DNA of 64,000 bases from Treponema sp. (GCA_016288205.1 JAEEYO010000074.1:1-64000); one strand, 5' to 3'; counted from the stretch's first letter, positions 43,147 through 52,863 are shown. Notes: a model not told the origin generated them from the letters alone. Made by a program: numbers and translations.

Positions 43147-44010
43147 TCATTTGATTTTTCCGGCACGGACTTTTTTCATGTAATCCGTAATGCCCTTCTT
43201 TTCCATTACGTCGTAAATGAAATTCAGTTTTTCGGCGACGAAGAGGGCGGCGGTCGAGAAGAGTCTCAGCATCTCAAACGCGGCATTCCACATTGCTTCC
43301 GTTTCTGCAGTGGGATAGGTGGCAAGGAGGCTTTCGTAGAGCTCCGGCGGGAGATAGTGCTTGAACCACTTCCCCTCTTTGCCCGCTGACACATTGAAAT
43401 CATTCGCGGCACCGACATACCACTCAAGCATCAAAGTGAGCATGTCGCGCACGTAATGATTGAGCATTTTCATCGCATAGTTAACCTCATCCCTCGCGAT
43501 TCCCTTTGCCACGTTGTTCATGCACCAGTGGAATTCATTGCAGCAGTCGGCGAACATTTCGTCTGTCGGCTCCTTTATGTGCCAGTATTTTCCCCCGTCC
43601 AGATTTTCATTCCATCCTTCGAAACGGGAGTCCTTGTCAAGAAGAACTATCATAGGCTCTGTTTCGGATTCCAATAATGCAGAACCCACGTCCTTGATGC
43701 ACAAATCAATGCGGTTGCCATCGGGAAAAAGCATGAGGTAAACAAAAGTTCCGTTATCATCGGGAGGAATCAAGTGCATGGACTCAGGTTTCTGCATCAG
43801 TGAGGGAGTCCCGAAGTTTTCCTTGATCCAGCGGTCGTTGTCCCAAAACGGAGAGACATCATCCACAAAATAAGTGATGTCGAAATCCTGGAAAGCATCT
43901 GGAGGACACTCAGGATTTGCCCTTGAGCCGCCCATGCCCACAGCACGGATCCGATCATCTTTTTCCGCCACGCTCAGAATCAATGAAATCATCTCATCAG
44001 ATGTCCGCAT
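43147..44010 (-). CDS. ANT(6)-like aminoglycoside adenylyltransferase
   Basis: 287 residues from the ATG at 44010, preceded by GGGAGC; an ATG 12 bp upstream overlaps that site. The nucleotidyltransferase core GMGGSRANPE ... FQDFDITYFVDD and GNRIDLCIKD matches the streptomycin 6-adenylyltransferase (AadE) family. Family members adenylylate streptomycin, but chromosomal homologues often have no proven resistance role. One base separates it from the acetyltransferase stop, so the two genes are coexpressed. Confidence 0.88.
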   Translation of the reverse strand: MRTSDEMISLILSVAEKDDRIRAVGMGGSRANPECPPDAFQDFDITYFVDDVSPFWDNDRWIKENFGTPSLMQKPESMHLIPPDDNGTFVYLMLFPDGNRIDLCIKDVGSALLESETEPMIVLLDKDSRFEGWNENLDGGKYWHIKEPTDEMFADCCNEFHWCMNNVAKGIARDEVNYAMKMLNHYVRDMLTLMLEWYVGAANDFNVSAGKEGKWFKHYLPPELYESLLATYPTAETEAMWNAAFEMLRLFSTAALFVAEKLNFIYDVMEKKGITDYMKKVRAGKIK

Positions 44011-44023
44011 GTTTGCTCCCATA

Positions 44024-44623
44024 TCAAATCCCCCTTTTGAAAATGTACGTCCAGTATTTATCGTCGCCTTCGCTGAAACGCTCGTACTCTTCCTTGCTCA
44101 GAAGCGAGAATCCGTGCCTGATGTACCACTCCCAGTTGCAGTCGCAGTCAGTCCACAGAAAAAGATTTTTCCATCCCTCGCCCCGCAATCTCTCAAGGAC
44201 AGACTCAAGAAGAATGGAGCCCGCGCCGCTTTTTCTGCTCACGAAAAGGGTCATCTGAATGTCGCTCTCTTTCATCAGGCTCCTCGTGCGCTCGTCCATA
44301 ATGTCAATGTACTCAGTGCTAAGGCTGAGGGGAATCATCGCGTCGTCCGGGTACTTGAAATTTTCGGAAAGCCACTCGGCTGCCTTGTTCAAGTCAGTCT
44401 TCCTTGCGAAAAAAGCAGCTGAAAGAAAAGTGCCGTCGTTTTTGTCCACGAGCTGAAACCTGTAGTCATTTTCAAAGATATTGTTGCGGACGATATTCTC
44501 CACAGAAAAGCGTCTGTACTCTTCGTCACCATAAGGCGCGCACCACATGGGCGTAAGGACATCCAGCATAAACGGAATGTTCCTCATGTCAAAAGTCTCC
44601 ACGCTGATATTTTCCGATTGCAT
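44024..44623 (-). CDS. GNAT-family N-acetyltransferase
   Basis: 199 residues from the ATG at 44623 (GGAGG upstream). A weak GNAT pattern: a charged beta-strand core, the acetyl-CoA-binding segment SRKSGAGSILLESVLERLRGEGWKNL near residue 135, and WYIRHGFSLLSKEEY near the end. Acceptor unknown. Because it is coupled to an aminoglycoside-modifying-type gene, it may act on a similar small molecule, but this is inference. Confidence 0.8.
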   Translation of the reverse strand: MQSENISVETFDMRNIPFMLDVLTPMWCAPYGDEEYRRFSVENIVRNNIFENDYRFQLVDKNDGTFLSAAFFARKTDLNKAAEWLSENFKYPDDAMIPLSLSTEYIDIMDERTRSLMKESDIQMTLFVSRKSGAGSILLESVLERLRGEGWKNLFLWTDCDCNWEWYIRHGFSLLSKEEYERFSEGDDKYWTYIFKRGI

Positions 44624-44734
44624 TTTCCACGCCTCCATGCGGTCAAATATTACCACTTGAAGCAAAAATCTTCAATAGAGGAATGAGGGCCTAGAATTCC
44701 CAATTTTGCACTTCCATTTTTCCAATCTGTGTAA

Positions 44735-44740
44735 TATAAT
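44735..44740 (+). promoter_or_regulatory. -10 box of the alpha-galactosidase gene
   Basis: TATAAT ends six bases before the ATG at 44747. The AAGGA between them would be untranscribed if initiation occurs at the usual distance. No good -35 hexamer is seen. Confidence 0.5.
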
Positions 44741-44746
44741 CAAGGA

Positions 44747-46963
44747 ATGAACATTTCTTACAATGAAAAAAGTCGCGTTTTTGCGCTTGAGACGGAGAAC
44801 GCAGGTTATTATATGGCTGTGGTGGATGACGACAATTTTCTGTGCCACGTTCACTACGGAAAAAAGATTTCCATTGAGGACGACCTTCCTCATCTTCTCA
44901 GAAAGGATGAGTACCCGCACGTTCCCTCAAAAAACAACCGGGACAGGCTTTCCTTCTATGACTCAACCAGATGGGAATATCCCTGCGGCGGAATCGGGGA
45001 TTTCAGGGAGAGCGCACTGGACGTCACCAACAGCCTGGGACAGAACGCCGTAAACCTGAGCTACGATTCCCATAAAATCATCAGGGGAAAACCGTGCCTT
45101 GAGGGACTTCCTGCAACATGGGGAAGCGAGGACGACTGCATGACGCTTGAAATCAAGTGCGTGGACAAAGTTCTGAGCCTTGAAGTTTTCCTCTATTATA
45201 CTGTGTTCCGCGGAATTGATGCCGTGGCAAGGAGCGTCCGAATCTGCAACCGTGGCAAGGAAGCGGTCATGCTCAAAAAGGTGTACTCCGCAAGCTTGGA
45301 CATGGAGAACTCAGGCTACGACCTGATTACCCTACACGGCTCATGGGCAAGGGAAAGACACATCGAGCGCACTCCTCTCTTCCACGGAAAATCCGGGGTC
45401 TCCTCAATCAGGGGAGAGACATCGCATCAGGAACACAGCTTCATGGCACTCGCGGCCCACAATGCGGATTACGACGGCGGTGAAGTCTACGGATTCAGCT
45501 TCATCTACAGCGGCAACTTCATCTCACAGGCTTCGGTGGATCAGTTCGATACGGTACGAGCCCAGGTTGGAATCAACAGCGAGGGATTCAGCTGGAAACT
45601 CGGGGCGGGAGAATCATTCCAGGCACCAGAGGCAATAATCGTCTACACGACAGGCGGCTTCAACGAGATGAGCCACAATTTCCACAATCTGTTCCGCAAT
45701 CACCTCATACGCGGAGAGTACAGAAACAAGATGCGACCCATCCTGATTAACAACTGGGAGGCCACCTACTTCAACTTCAACACGGAAAAGCTCCTTGATA
45801 TAGCGAGGGAAGCAAGCAAGGACGGAATTGAGATGCTCGTGATGGACGACGGCTGGTTCGGAAAGCGCGACAACGACGAATGTTCCCTGGGCGACTGGTT
45901 CGTGAACGAGAAAAAACTTGAAGGCGGCCTTAAAAATCTTGTGGATCAAGTGAACGCTCTCGGAATGAAATTCGGAATCTGGTTTGAGCCCGAGATGATT
46001 TCACCGGACAGCGAGCTTTACAGGGCACACCCGGATTGGGCATTGAAAGTTCAGGACAGGACCGCGGGACTTGCAAGAATGCAGTATGTCCTTGATTTGA
46101 GCCGCAAGGAAGTAAGGGACTACACATTCAACCAGCTTAAAAAGATCCTTGAGAGCGCGAACATTGAGTACGTGAAGTGGGACATGAACAGACCTCTCTG
46201 CGACGTTGGCTCCACTCTTTTCCAGGGAGAGAACGCCGGTGAGCTTTACCACAGGCACGTGCTTGCGGTCTATGAGCTGCAGGAAAGACTCACCAAGGAA
46301 TTTCCCCATCTGCTTCTTGAGAACTGTTCGGGAGGAGGAGCCAGATTTGACGCCGCCATGCTCTATTACAGTCCGCAGATTTGGTGCAGCGACGACACCG
46401 ATGCCATTGAGCGCCTTGAAATTCAGGAAGGAACATCGCTCGTCTATCCGCTTTCCACAATGGGAGCACACGTGAGCGTCTGCCCCAATCACGCCATAGG
46501 AAGGGTAACTCCGTTCAGGACACGCGGATTTGTCGCACTCGCCGGAACATTCGGATACGAGCTTGACATCACGAAACTTTCGGCTGAGGACCGCGCGATA
46601 ATCCCGGAGCAGATTGCGATGTACAAAAAATACAATGCCCTTGTGCGCGAAGGAGAATACTGGAGGCTCGCAAGTTACTCGCAGAACCATGAGTGGGACG
46701 CATGGGAGGTCGTGAGCATGGACAAAAAGGAGGCACTGATTACCCTCGTGCAGGTCCTGAATCATCCGGGATTCCACTCACACCGCGTCATTGCGAAGGG
46801 ACTCGACCCAAACATGAGATACCGTATCACCATTGAGGACAGCCTTGGAAAAACGAGCGACGAGGGAATCTGGACGGGACTCACGCTGATGAACGCAGGA
46901 TTTTTGTCACCGCGTCTCTGGGGAGATTTCAACTCGCAGCTGATACATATTGTCAGTGAATAA
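44747..46963 (+). CDS. GH36 alpha-galactosidase
   Basis: 738 residues, no signal peptide. N-terminal beta-sandwich to about residue 320, then the catalytic barrel with MDDGWFGKR, the nucleophile Asp in YVKWDMNRPL near residue 475 and the acid Asp in WCSDDTDAIERL near residue 545; the GGG in LLENCSGGGARFD is also typical. It releases galactose from raffinose-type oligosaccharides in the cytoplasm. Galactokinase at 26317 would use the product. Confidence 0.95.
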   Translation: MNISYNEKSRVFALETENAGYYMAVVDDDNFLCHVHYGKKISIEDDLPHLLRKDEYPHVPSKNNRDRLSFYDSTRWEYPCGGIGDFRESALDVTNSLGQNAVNLSYDSHKIIRGKPCLEGLPATWGSEDDCMTLEIKCVDKVLSLEVFLYYTVFRGIDAVARSVRICNRGKEAVMLKKVYSASLDMENSGYDLITLHGSWARERHIERTPLFHGKSGVSSIRGETSHQEHSFMALAAHNADYDGGEVYGFSFIYSGNFISQASVDQFDTVRAQVGINSEGFSWKLGAGESFQAPEAIIVYTTGGFNEMSHNFHNLFRNHLIRGEYRNKMRPILINNWEATYFNFNTEKLLDIAREASKDGIEMLVMDDGWFGKRDNDECSLGDWFVNEKKLEGGLKNLVDQVNALGMKFGIWFEPEMISPDSELYRAHPDWALKVQDRTAGLARMQYVLDLSRKEVRDYTFNQLKKILESANIEYVKWDMNRPLCDVGSTLFQGENAGELYHRHVLAVYELQERLTKEFPHLLLENCSGGGARFDAAMLYYSPQIWCSDDTDAIERLEIQEGTSLVYPLSTMGAHVSVCPNHAIGRVTPFRTRGFVALAGTFGYELDITKLSAEDRAIIPEQIAMYKKYNALVREGEYWRLASYSQNHEWDAWEVVSMDKKEALITLVQVLNHPGFHSHRVIAKGLDPNMRYRITIEDSLGKTSDEGIWTGLTLMNAGFLSPRLWGDFNSQLIHIVSE

Positions 46964-47038
46964 AATAAACTGTATAATCAAGAGGGTTTGCATCTTTAAG
47001 TTGCGAACCCTTGTTGTTATACTATGGAGGAAAAAAGT

Positions 47039-48082
47039 ATGAAAACTATTTTGAAAAAGTTGTGTCTGCTTATTTGTGCTGCAATGATGTGCTCATTCGC
47101 AAGTGCGGCAGGCAAGTCGTCAAAGAAAAAGGCCTCGCCGGAATACACGCTGGAAAAGACGCATGACATGGACGCGAACTGGGACATGTACTTTGAAACA
47201 GGAGACGAGACGTATCTTGAGAATGTCCTCGCCTATGCTGATTCAGAAGATTTGATGATGACCAAAATCAACAAGCAGGCCAAGACTTTAATGAAAGACG
47301 AAAACTTCGTCAAGGCAATGGAGCATCTGGGAGCTGAGGTCAACGGCAACAAGTTTGACCTTGCTTATGACCTTGAGCTGATGGTCAGCTTTTTCGTGCA
47401 GGACGAGGAATTTGCCGATGCCACAAAATATGTCTACTCATTTTTCCCGGATGAGATGTTCATAAGAGGTGTTGTAAAGAGCACGTCGTTCTGGTCCCTG
47501 GTTTCAAACGCAAACCAGCACGAGGAGATAAACATAGCCATCCAAAAGCGCCTGCCATATCTGAACGAAAAGGCTCATATGACTTTTGTCCTGGGCTTGG
47601 GACTGAACGAAAAGATTCCCCTCTTGAAATCAGACAAGGGCTCGGCAGAATACAGCAACGACAAAATCTACCTGATGCCGGTGCTCATAAATGATTTGGA
47701 CAGAACCGTCAATGACTGGAACTCTTTGGACGCGGAGGAAATGCCGTCGGTAAAACCAAGCTCGGAAGTCAACCTGAAAAAGGAAATCAACAGCATTGCT
47801 CCTTTCATCATGTACAGCGCAAATGCCGCCATGGATTATCCGATTTATTATGACGGTGAGCTGATAAAGCCGGACGGAACGACATCAGCCTTCAAAGCGA
47901 CGAAAGTGAATCTTGCCACAAAGGCCCCCCAAAACAGCACATACATCTATGCCGCCCAGCAGCAATTCAACTGGCTGTTTGACAAAACAGATGCCCCCGG
48001 GAAATACACACTCCGCCTGAGCGTCTACACGAGCAAACAGGTAATCGCCGTCTTTGAGATGGATTTTAAATTGAAAAAATAA
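47039..48082 (+). CDS. Exported protein of unknown function
   Basis: 347 residues from the ATG at 47039 (GGAGG upstream). Signal peptide of about 24 residues ending ASAA-GKS, then a Lys/Ser stretch. The mature part is mixed helix and strand with no cysteine cluster or repeats; the last 100 residues look like a beta domain (ATKVNLATKAPQ ... YTLRLSVYTSKQVIAVFEMDFKLKK) that might bind a partner. I do not recognise the family. TATACT sits at 47018-47023, giving a very short leader. Confidence 0.6.
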   Translation: MKTILKKLCLLICAAMMCSFASAAGKSSKKKASPEYTLEKTHDMDANWDMYFETGDETYLENVLAYADSEDLMMTKINKQAKTLMKDENFVKAMEHLGAEVNGNKFDLAYDLELMVSFFVQDEEFADATKYVYSFFPDEMFIRGVVKSTSFWSLVSNANQHEEINIAIQKRLPYLNEKAHMTFVLGLGLNEKIPLLKSDKGSAEYSNDKIYLMPVLINDLDRTVNDWNSLDAEEMPSVKPSSEVNLKKEINSIAPFIMYSANAAMDYPIYYDGELIKPDGTTSAFKATKVNLATKAPQNSTYIYAAQQQFNWLFDKTDAPGKYTLRLSVYTSKQVIAVFEMDFKLKK

Positions 48083-48124
48083 CAGCGCATAAAGTGGGGA
48101 GATTTGAAGTCCATTGATTTTTCA

Positions 48125-48176
48125 TCTCTCCACTCTCCACTTTCAACTTTCCACTCGTACAACTTTCCACTCACTC
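48125..48176 (-). repeat. GTGGAAAG-family dispersed repeat, copy 5
   Basis: Minus strand: GTGGAAAGTTGTAC, GAGTGGAAAGTTGAAA, GTGGAGAGTGGAGAG. It begins directly at the TrpE stop codon (TGA then GTGGAAAG). Confidence 0.75.
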
Positions 48177-49646
48177 AGCTTTCTTCTCGCCCTGAATCAC
48201 GGCACGCAAGGCACCAAGTTTCTCGTTGGTCTCTTCCCACTCTCTCTCTGGAACACTGTCGTAGACTATTCCGCCTCCCGCCTGCAATGTCCATGTGCTG
48301 CCCTGCCTCAACGTACAGCGGATTCCGATGCAGAAATCCAAATCACCGTTCGCCTGTAAATAACCGATGGCACCCGCATAAAAGCGCCTCTTCACTTTCT
48401 CAAGCTGACTCAAGATTTCAATCGCGCTGATTTTCGGGGAGCCGCTTACGGTACCGGCAGGGAATGCTGAGCGGAGGACCTGAATCTGCTTGAAGTCGCT
48501 CCTGATTTTTCCCTCCACGTCGCTCACAAGATGCATTACGTGGCTGAAAAATTCACAGTCCATGTAGCGTGTAACTTTAACGCTTCCGCTCTCGCACACA
48601 CGTCCCAAATCATTTCGTGCCAAATCAACAAGCATGAGGTGCTCGGAATTTTCCTTTTTGTCGGCAAGAAGCTCCTCCTTCAAGGCCTCGTCCTCAGCCG
48701 CATTTTTTCCGCGTCGTCTAGTACCTGCGATCGGCCGGATTGAAGCCACACCGTTTCTTGCGCGAACAAGACTCTCCGGGCTGCAACCGATGAGCTGCCT
48801 GTCACCGTAATCAAGATAGACGAGATACGGAGAGGGATTCACGCTCCTAAGCCTGCGGTAGATTTCCAGCGCGCTTGTCTCGCACTCAAGTTGAAGCCTG
48901 CGGGATGGGACGGCCTGGAAGATGTCTCCTGCGACAATCCGTTTTTTAAGGGCAACCACCTTGTCCATGTACTCAATCCTGGAGCGGTCCAAATCAGTGA
49001 GCACACGGCACGGCTTGGGATCCTCGGGCGGCTCAAGATAGCTGAAGTCCATGTCACCGAGTCGCTTTTTCAGATTGTCCACGGCTCTCTGCAAATCAAT
49101 CTGATGCTCGGTGTAGTTCAGGGCAAAGATGTGGAGTCTTTCGGTAAAGTGGTCGAACACAATGTAAAGATGCCCCGCAATGAATTCGCTCTCGGGGATT
49201 TTCAGCTCGTCGGTCTGTGGAGCAAGCGTGATTGTGTCGCACCTGGCGCAGAACTCATAGCTCAAATAACCGATGCCGCTCGCTGGTACCGGAATCTCCT
49301 TGTGGGGAAGCTCGTTCTCACCGGCCACATAAAGAAGCGCGTCCAAAATGTCGGGCTTATGGAGGATTTTACTTCCCGGCGCGATTGTCTCCACACTGCC
49401 CCCCGCTGCCTGTACTGTCTCCGGCGTAAAAGGAACCCTGCGTCCGTCAATGATGAAAGCGATTCCCTCGTCATCCTGCAGAATCCTGAACGCCTCCTCA
49501 GCCAAAAGGATTGAATAGCGTTCCTTTCCCATGTTGAACCTTGCGCTCTCAAGGATGGCCTTCGCACCAATCTTTCGGGCAAGTGAAAAAGGCGTGTACC
49601 TGTCTGAGGGCAGACTGATATATATGCTGTCATTGCGTTTAATCAT
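48171..49646 (-). CDS. trpE: Anthranilate synthase component I
   Basis: 491 residues, GAGGT upstream. The chorismate-binding C-terminal half contains SIRPIAGTRRRG, typical of anthranilate synthase (aminodeoxychorismate synthases have PIKGT), and FPAGTVSGSPK with GYLQANGDLDFCI. The N-terminal ILESARF segment fits the tryptophan feedback site. It makes anthranilate from chorismate with a glutaminase partner. No trpG or other tryptophan gene is nearby, so it is an orphan here; folate or another chorismate product cannot be excluded. Confidence 0.88.
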   Translation of the reverse strand: MIKRNDSIYISLPSDRYTPFSLARKIGAKAILESARFNMGKERYSILLAEEAFRILQDDEGIAFIIDGRRVPFTPETVQAAGGSVETIAPGSKILHKPDILDALLYVAGENELPHKEIPVPASGIGYLSYEFCARCDTITLAPQTDELKIPESEFIAGHLYIVFDHFTERLHIFALNYTEHQIDLQRAVDNLKKRLGDMDFSYLEPPEDPKPCRVLTDLDRSRIEYMDKVVALKKRIVAGDIFQAVPSRRLQLECETSALEIYRRLRSVNPSPYLVYLDYGDRQLIGCSPESLVRARNGVASIRPIAGTRRRGKNAAEDEALKEELLADKKENSEHLMLVDLARNDLGRVCESGSVKVTRYMDCEFFSHVMHLVSDVEGKIRSDFKQIQVLRSAFPAGTVSGSPKISAIEILSQLEKVKRRFYAGAIGYLQANGDLDFCIGIRCTLRQGSTWTLQAGGGIVYDSVPEREWEETNEKLGALRAVIQGEKKAE

Positions 49647-49769
49647 TTTTAACCTCTCTTTAGCGAAGCATCGCTCTAGCTCTCAAAATCATTCTATTTA
49701 TAGTAACATTCTATCAATAGAAACATAATTTGTCAAGAGATTTTTCAATTTTTGCAGAAGGCAAGTGCA

Positions 49770-49809
49770 AATCCAAATTAAACTTGGGAAATCTAAATTA
49801 AAACGAGGA
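49770..49809. repeat. Tandem 20-bp repeat
   Basis: Two adjacent copies of an AAATC-AAATTAAA-GG unit (49770-49789 and 49790-49809) differing at a few positions, at the left edge of the palindromic element. Confidence 0.5.
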
Positions 49810-49960
49810 AACGCTTCCATTTGCGGCGGGAACCGTGCCAATCAGCCATGGGTGTGCGGTATAAGGTATTGGAGTCGCTAACGCTCCCCCCGCACAAATG
49901 TCTGCTTGTCCCGAACCCCGCCTCCATTACAGCGTTTCCTTAATCAACATTTGATTTCCC
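49786..49960. repeat. Second imperfect palindromic element
   Basis: The arms match through GGGAAATC at 49786-49793 and GATTTCCC at 49953-49960, AGGAAACGCT against AGCGTTTCCT, and GGCGGG against CCCGCC. It ends 10 bp from the stop of the restriction-modification gene and holds no reading frame. The layout resembles the element at 15595-15826, but clear sequence identity is limited. Confidence 0.6.
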
Positions 49961-49969
49961 ATGCATTAT

Positions 49970-52813
49970 TTAAGCACTTACCTTCTTAGTCAATTCTTCG
50001 TAAATCTTGAAAAGCTCAGCCACGATTTCACTTTCCTCAAGATTTTGCCTGAAGCCATAAGCCTGCATAACCGCCTTGTCGTTCGCCTCATGAGCCTTAC
50101 ACAACTCTTGGAACAAATACATATCAGCACCGTACATATCCGCGAGGGAAGAATCCGGGTATTTTGAACGTGCGTCCAGTATCGCCTGTGCGGTTTTCTC
50201 AATTTTTGATTTCTGCTCCTCCGTGGGATTCGGCCATGGGAAATTGTTATAGACTACTCCTATTGAATAACAATATCTTGTTTCAAGACGACCGCACACT
50301 GCTCTCATCCATGCCATATGTACACACGAGGTAAGAATACCAAAATGATAAACGCTTGCATTTTGGCTGATTTTTACACGGTTGCTGCACATAACCTCCG
50401 GCGGCATAAATCCAATAGGAACATAATTTCTTTTTTCCGAACTGATTTCTGGAATCACAATATAATTTTTCGTCGGCATATTTTCCACATGAAATCGAGT
50501 GGGCTTATCAGCTAATTTTTGAGTACCCGGACTTTTGCTTGCTAATCTTGCCTCACGGACAGCCTGAACCCTCTTGAAACATTCCGGCATTTTCTTTATT
50601 TCCGTAGGAGAACAGTCACCAAGCCACAGACAGTAACGATAATATCCATATAAAAACTCATCCGCTCCAACCCATCTTCTGAAATATTTTTCTGATGCAG
50701 GCTCGATTTTGATGAACGCCTTCATCTCATCTTCCGTAAACAGATAATTTCCTCCGTCAATCGGCTTATTTCCGATTCCCATTTCCGGTACATCTGCGAG
50801 CGGTTTTTGACGATTTTCCACAAACATATTAGGAGCGTCCAAAAGATATCCGTTAATATTTTTTGCCTCCTGTTTATTTCCATTTTCATCAAAAAGAATT
50901 TTCTTTTTAGCTTCATTTTGACAACTAAATCCTATAATAACACAATGCACATGAGCCATGTCAGAACTTTCAGAATCCCAGCGGAATGTACGCCATGCAA
51001 AATCAATATTGATATTATAATTTTCAAAAAGCGTTTTCCAAAGGATTGCAACCTGCTCTCCCTGTGTGATTGAGTTTGTTGAAACAAGGGCTGTCTTTGT
51101 TTTACAATCCTTCATATAATCCGCCGCTATCTTGTACCAGCAGGAAACATAATCAAGATTCCCGACATTTTTGATTTTGCCAAACACATTAATCACATCA
51201 TCCTTTTGTGCCGCCGTCATAATTCGTGCTCCCACGAACGGAGGGTTCCCGATGATGTAATCGTATTCATGTCTTGAGCCGTCAATTTCTGTAGCGAATC
51301 CCGCAAACAATCCGTCATTCGGCAACGCATTCTTGTCAGCGGCTTTTAACGTGCCCCAATCAAGGCGGAGGGCATTTCCCTCAACGATATTCGCCTTATT
51401 CGTAAGCGGAAGAAACTTAATGTTCTGATTTACTATCTTTTCAGTTTCCGTAATCATCTGGCTTTCGGCAATCCAAAGAGCCGTTTTTGCAACTGTGACA
51501 GCGAAATCATTTATTTCAATTCCATAAAACTGATTGACATTTACCTCAATCGGATTAAAAAACTCCCCCATAAGAGACTGCCCGCCAAAACGCAACTTTA
51601 TGGCCTCATTCTCAAGCCGGCGCAAACTTAAATATGTCTCGGTAAGGAAATTCCCGCTTCCACATGCCGGGTCAAGAAATTTTAATGAGCCAAGCTTTTT
51701 CTGAAATTCAAGAAGTTTCGGGTTGCGTTTGTTTAATTCCGTAATCTCACAAATCGCCTTAAACTCCGCATTCAAATCGTCAAGAAACAAGGGATCTATA
51801 ACCTTATGGATGTTCTCCACGCTTGTGTAATGCATTCCGTTCGCGCGCCGCATCTTTGTTCCAAGGGTGCTCTCAAATACAGCTCCAAAAATTGTCGGGC
51901 TTATTTCGTTCCAATTAAAAGGGGCGCAATGATTTACAATCACATCAACAATTTCCTCCGTAAAATTCGGAATGTCAATATCTTCATCGCGAAACAATCC
52001 GCCGTTTACATAGGGAAAATCTTTCAGGCTCGCCTCATCATATTTGTCACGAGAATCCTTATCTGTATCAAGCCACTTAAAAAGTTTCCTGATGCAATCT
52101 CTCAGCAGTTCTGTTGGAATCTTTTTTATATAATCCTCAAAGGCTGTTCTTGTTCCAAAAAGGCCCGCATCTTCCGCATAAAGACAAAACACTATCCGCA
52201 CGCAAAGAATGTTCAATGAGCGGAAACTTTTTTCATCAGGATTTTTATATTCTTTGATTAGTGAGTCATACAACTTTCCGACAAGCTCACCTGCCCTTAC
52301 AGAGAGTTCCTCCTCTTTTCTGGTATTCTCGTTTTTTTGATCCACAAGAAACTGGAGCCTGTAATATTCCCTTTCCAAGTCCTTTAGAAGAATTGTTTCA
52401 TAATGCTTCTCTGGCTCTTCTATTCCAAGATCATATATGCGGAATTCCTTAAAATTGCTGACTACAATCCAACGGCATTTTTCCTCATATTTAAGATTAT
52501 TATCATATCTCTTTGCCTGCTCATAGGGAGTCAATTCGGTTTTATCACCTTGCAATATTTTTTTATCAAGATCAATTTTTGAACCTTTCTGTTCAATAGC
52601 TACACGAGTCTGGGGAATATATCCGTCTATATATTTCGTATTCTGGATTTTCACTTTTTTCTCAAAATCAATGTATTTTTCCGGTTTTTCAACACCCAAG
52701 ACATCCCGCAAAAGGGATATCCAGAATTTTTGAGAGTGCTGCTTTTCATCACCTTTGTCTTTCCATTCTTCCGCAAATTCTCTTGCCGCTTTCTGTTGTT
52801 CAATCAGAGTCAT
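49970..52813 (-). CDS. MmeI-type single-chain restriction-modification enzyme
   Basis: 947 residues. N-terminal nuclease-like region with DGYIPQTRVAIEQKG, consistent with a D...ExK active site near residues 65-80; a helical spacer (about 130-330); an N6-adenine methyltransferase core with FLDPACGSGNFL (about 380) and the catalytic GNPPF (about 530); then a target-recognition region and a helical end. This order is that of type IIG/IIL MmeI-family enzymes, where one chain cuts and methylates. The recognition site cannot be read from sequence. It is AT-richer than its neighbours, suggesting acquisition. Confidence 0.85.
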   Translation of the reverse strand: MTLIEQQKAAREFAEEWKDKGDEKQHSQKFWISLLRDVLGVEKPEKYIDFEKKVKIQNTKYIDGYIPQTRVAIEQKGSKIDLDKKILQGDKTELTPYEQAKRYDNNLKYEEKCRWIVVSNFKEFRIYDLGIEEPEKHYETILLKDLEREYYRLQFLVDQKNENTRKEEELSVRAGELVGKLYDSLIKEYKNPDEKSFRSLNILCVRIVFCLYAEDAGLFGTRTAFEDYIKKIPTELLRDCIRKLFKWLDTDKDSRDKYDEASLKDFPYVNGGLFRDEDIDIPNFTEEIVDVIVNHCAPFNWNEISPTIFGAVFESTLGTKMRRANGMHYTSVENIHKVIDPLFLDDLNAEFKAICEITELNKRNPKLLEFQKKLGSLKFLDPACGSGNFLTETYLSLRRLENEAIKLRFGGQSLMGEFFNPIEVNVNQFYGIEINDFAVTVAKTALWIAESQMITETEKIVNQNIKFLPLTNKANIVEGNALRLDWGTLKAADKNALPNDGLFAGFATEIDGSRHEYDYIIGNPPFVGARIMTAAQKDDVINVFGKIKNVGNLDYVSCWYKIAADYMKDCKTKTALVSTNSITQGEQVAILWKTLFENYNINIDFAWRTFRWDSESSDMAHVHCVIIGFSCQNEAKKKILFDENGNKQEAKNINGYLLDAPNMFVENRQKPLADVPEMGIGNKPIDGGNYLFTEDEMKAFIKIEPASEKYFRRWVGADEFLYGYYRYCLWLGDCSPTEIKKMPECFKRVQAVREARLASKSPGTQKLADKPTRFHVENMPTKNYIVIPEISSEKRNYVPIGFMPPEVMCSNRVKISQNASVYHFGILTSCVHMAWMRAVCGRLETRYCYSIGVVYNNFPWPNPTEEQKSKIEKTAQAILDARSKYPDSSLADMYGADMYLFQELCKAHEANDKAVMQAYGFRQNLEESEIVAELFKIYEELTKKVSA

Positions 52814-52842
52814 AACTGCTTATTTCCTTTTATTTCAAAAAG

Positions 52843-52856
52843 TGGGATTTTTCCCA
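52843..52856. promoter_or_regulatory. Operator-like palindrome O1
   Basis: TGGGA-TTTT-TCCCA, perfect palindrome in the leader of the restriction-modification gene. Confidence 0.65.
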
Positions 52857-52863
52857 TATTTTT

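Noticed and set aside
46001..46777. 258-codon minus-strand frame inside the GH36 gene
   Set aside because: Antisense to catalytic motifs of the alpha-galactosidase; no independent support.
46982..47011. Stem-loop after the GH36 gene as a terminator
   Set aside because: The AGGGTTTGCA / TGCGAACCCT stem is real but is not followed by a T tract and overlaps the promoter area of the next gene.
48171..49646. Assignment as aminodeoxychorismate synthase (PabB)
   Set aside because: The active-site segment reads PIAGT, typical of anthranilate synthase, where PabB has PIKGT.
49786..49960. Palindromic element as an integron attC site
   Set aside because: Treponema denticola carries an integron, so this was considered, but the required RYYYAAC/GTTRRRY pair and a flanking cassette are not present.
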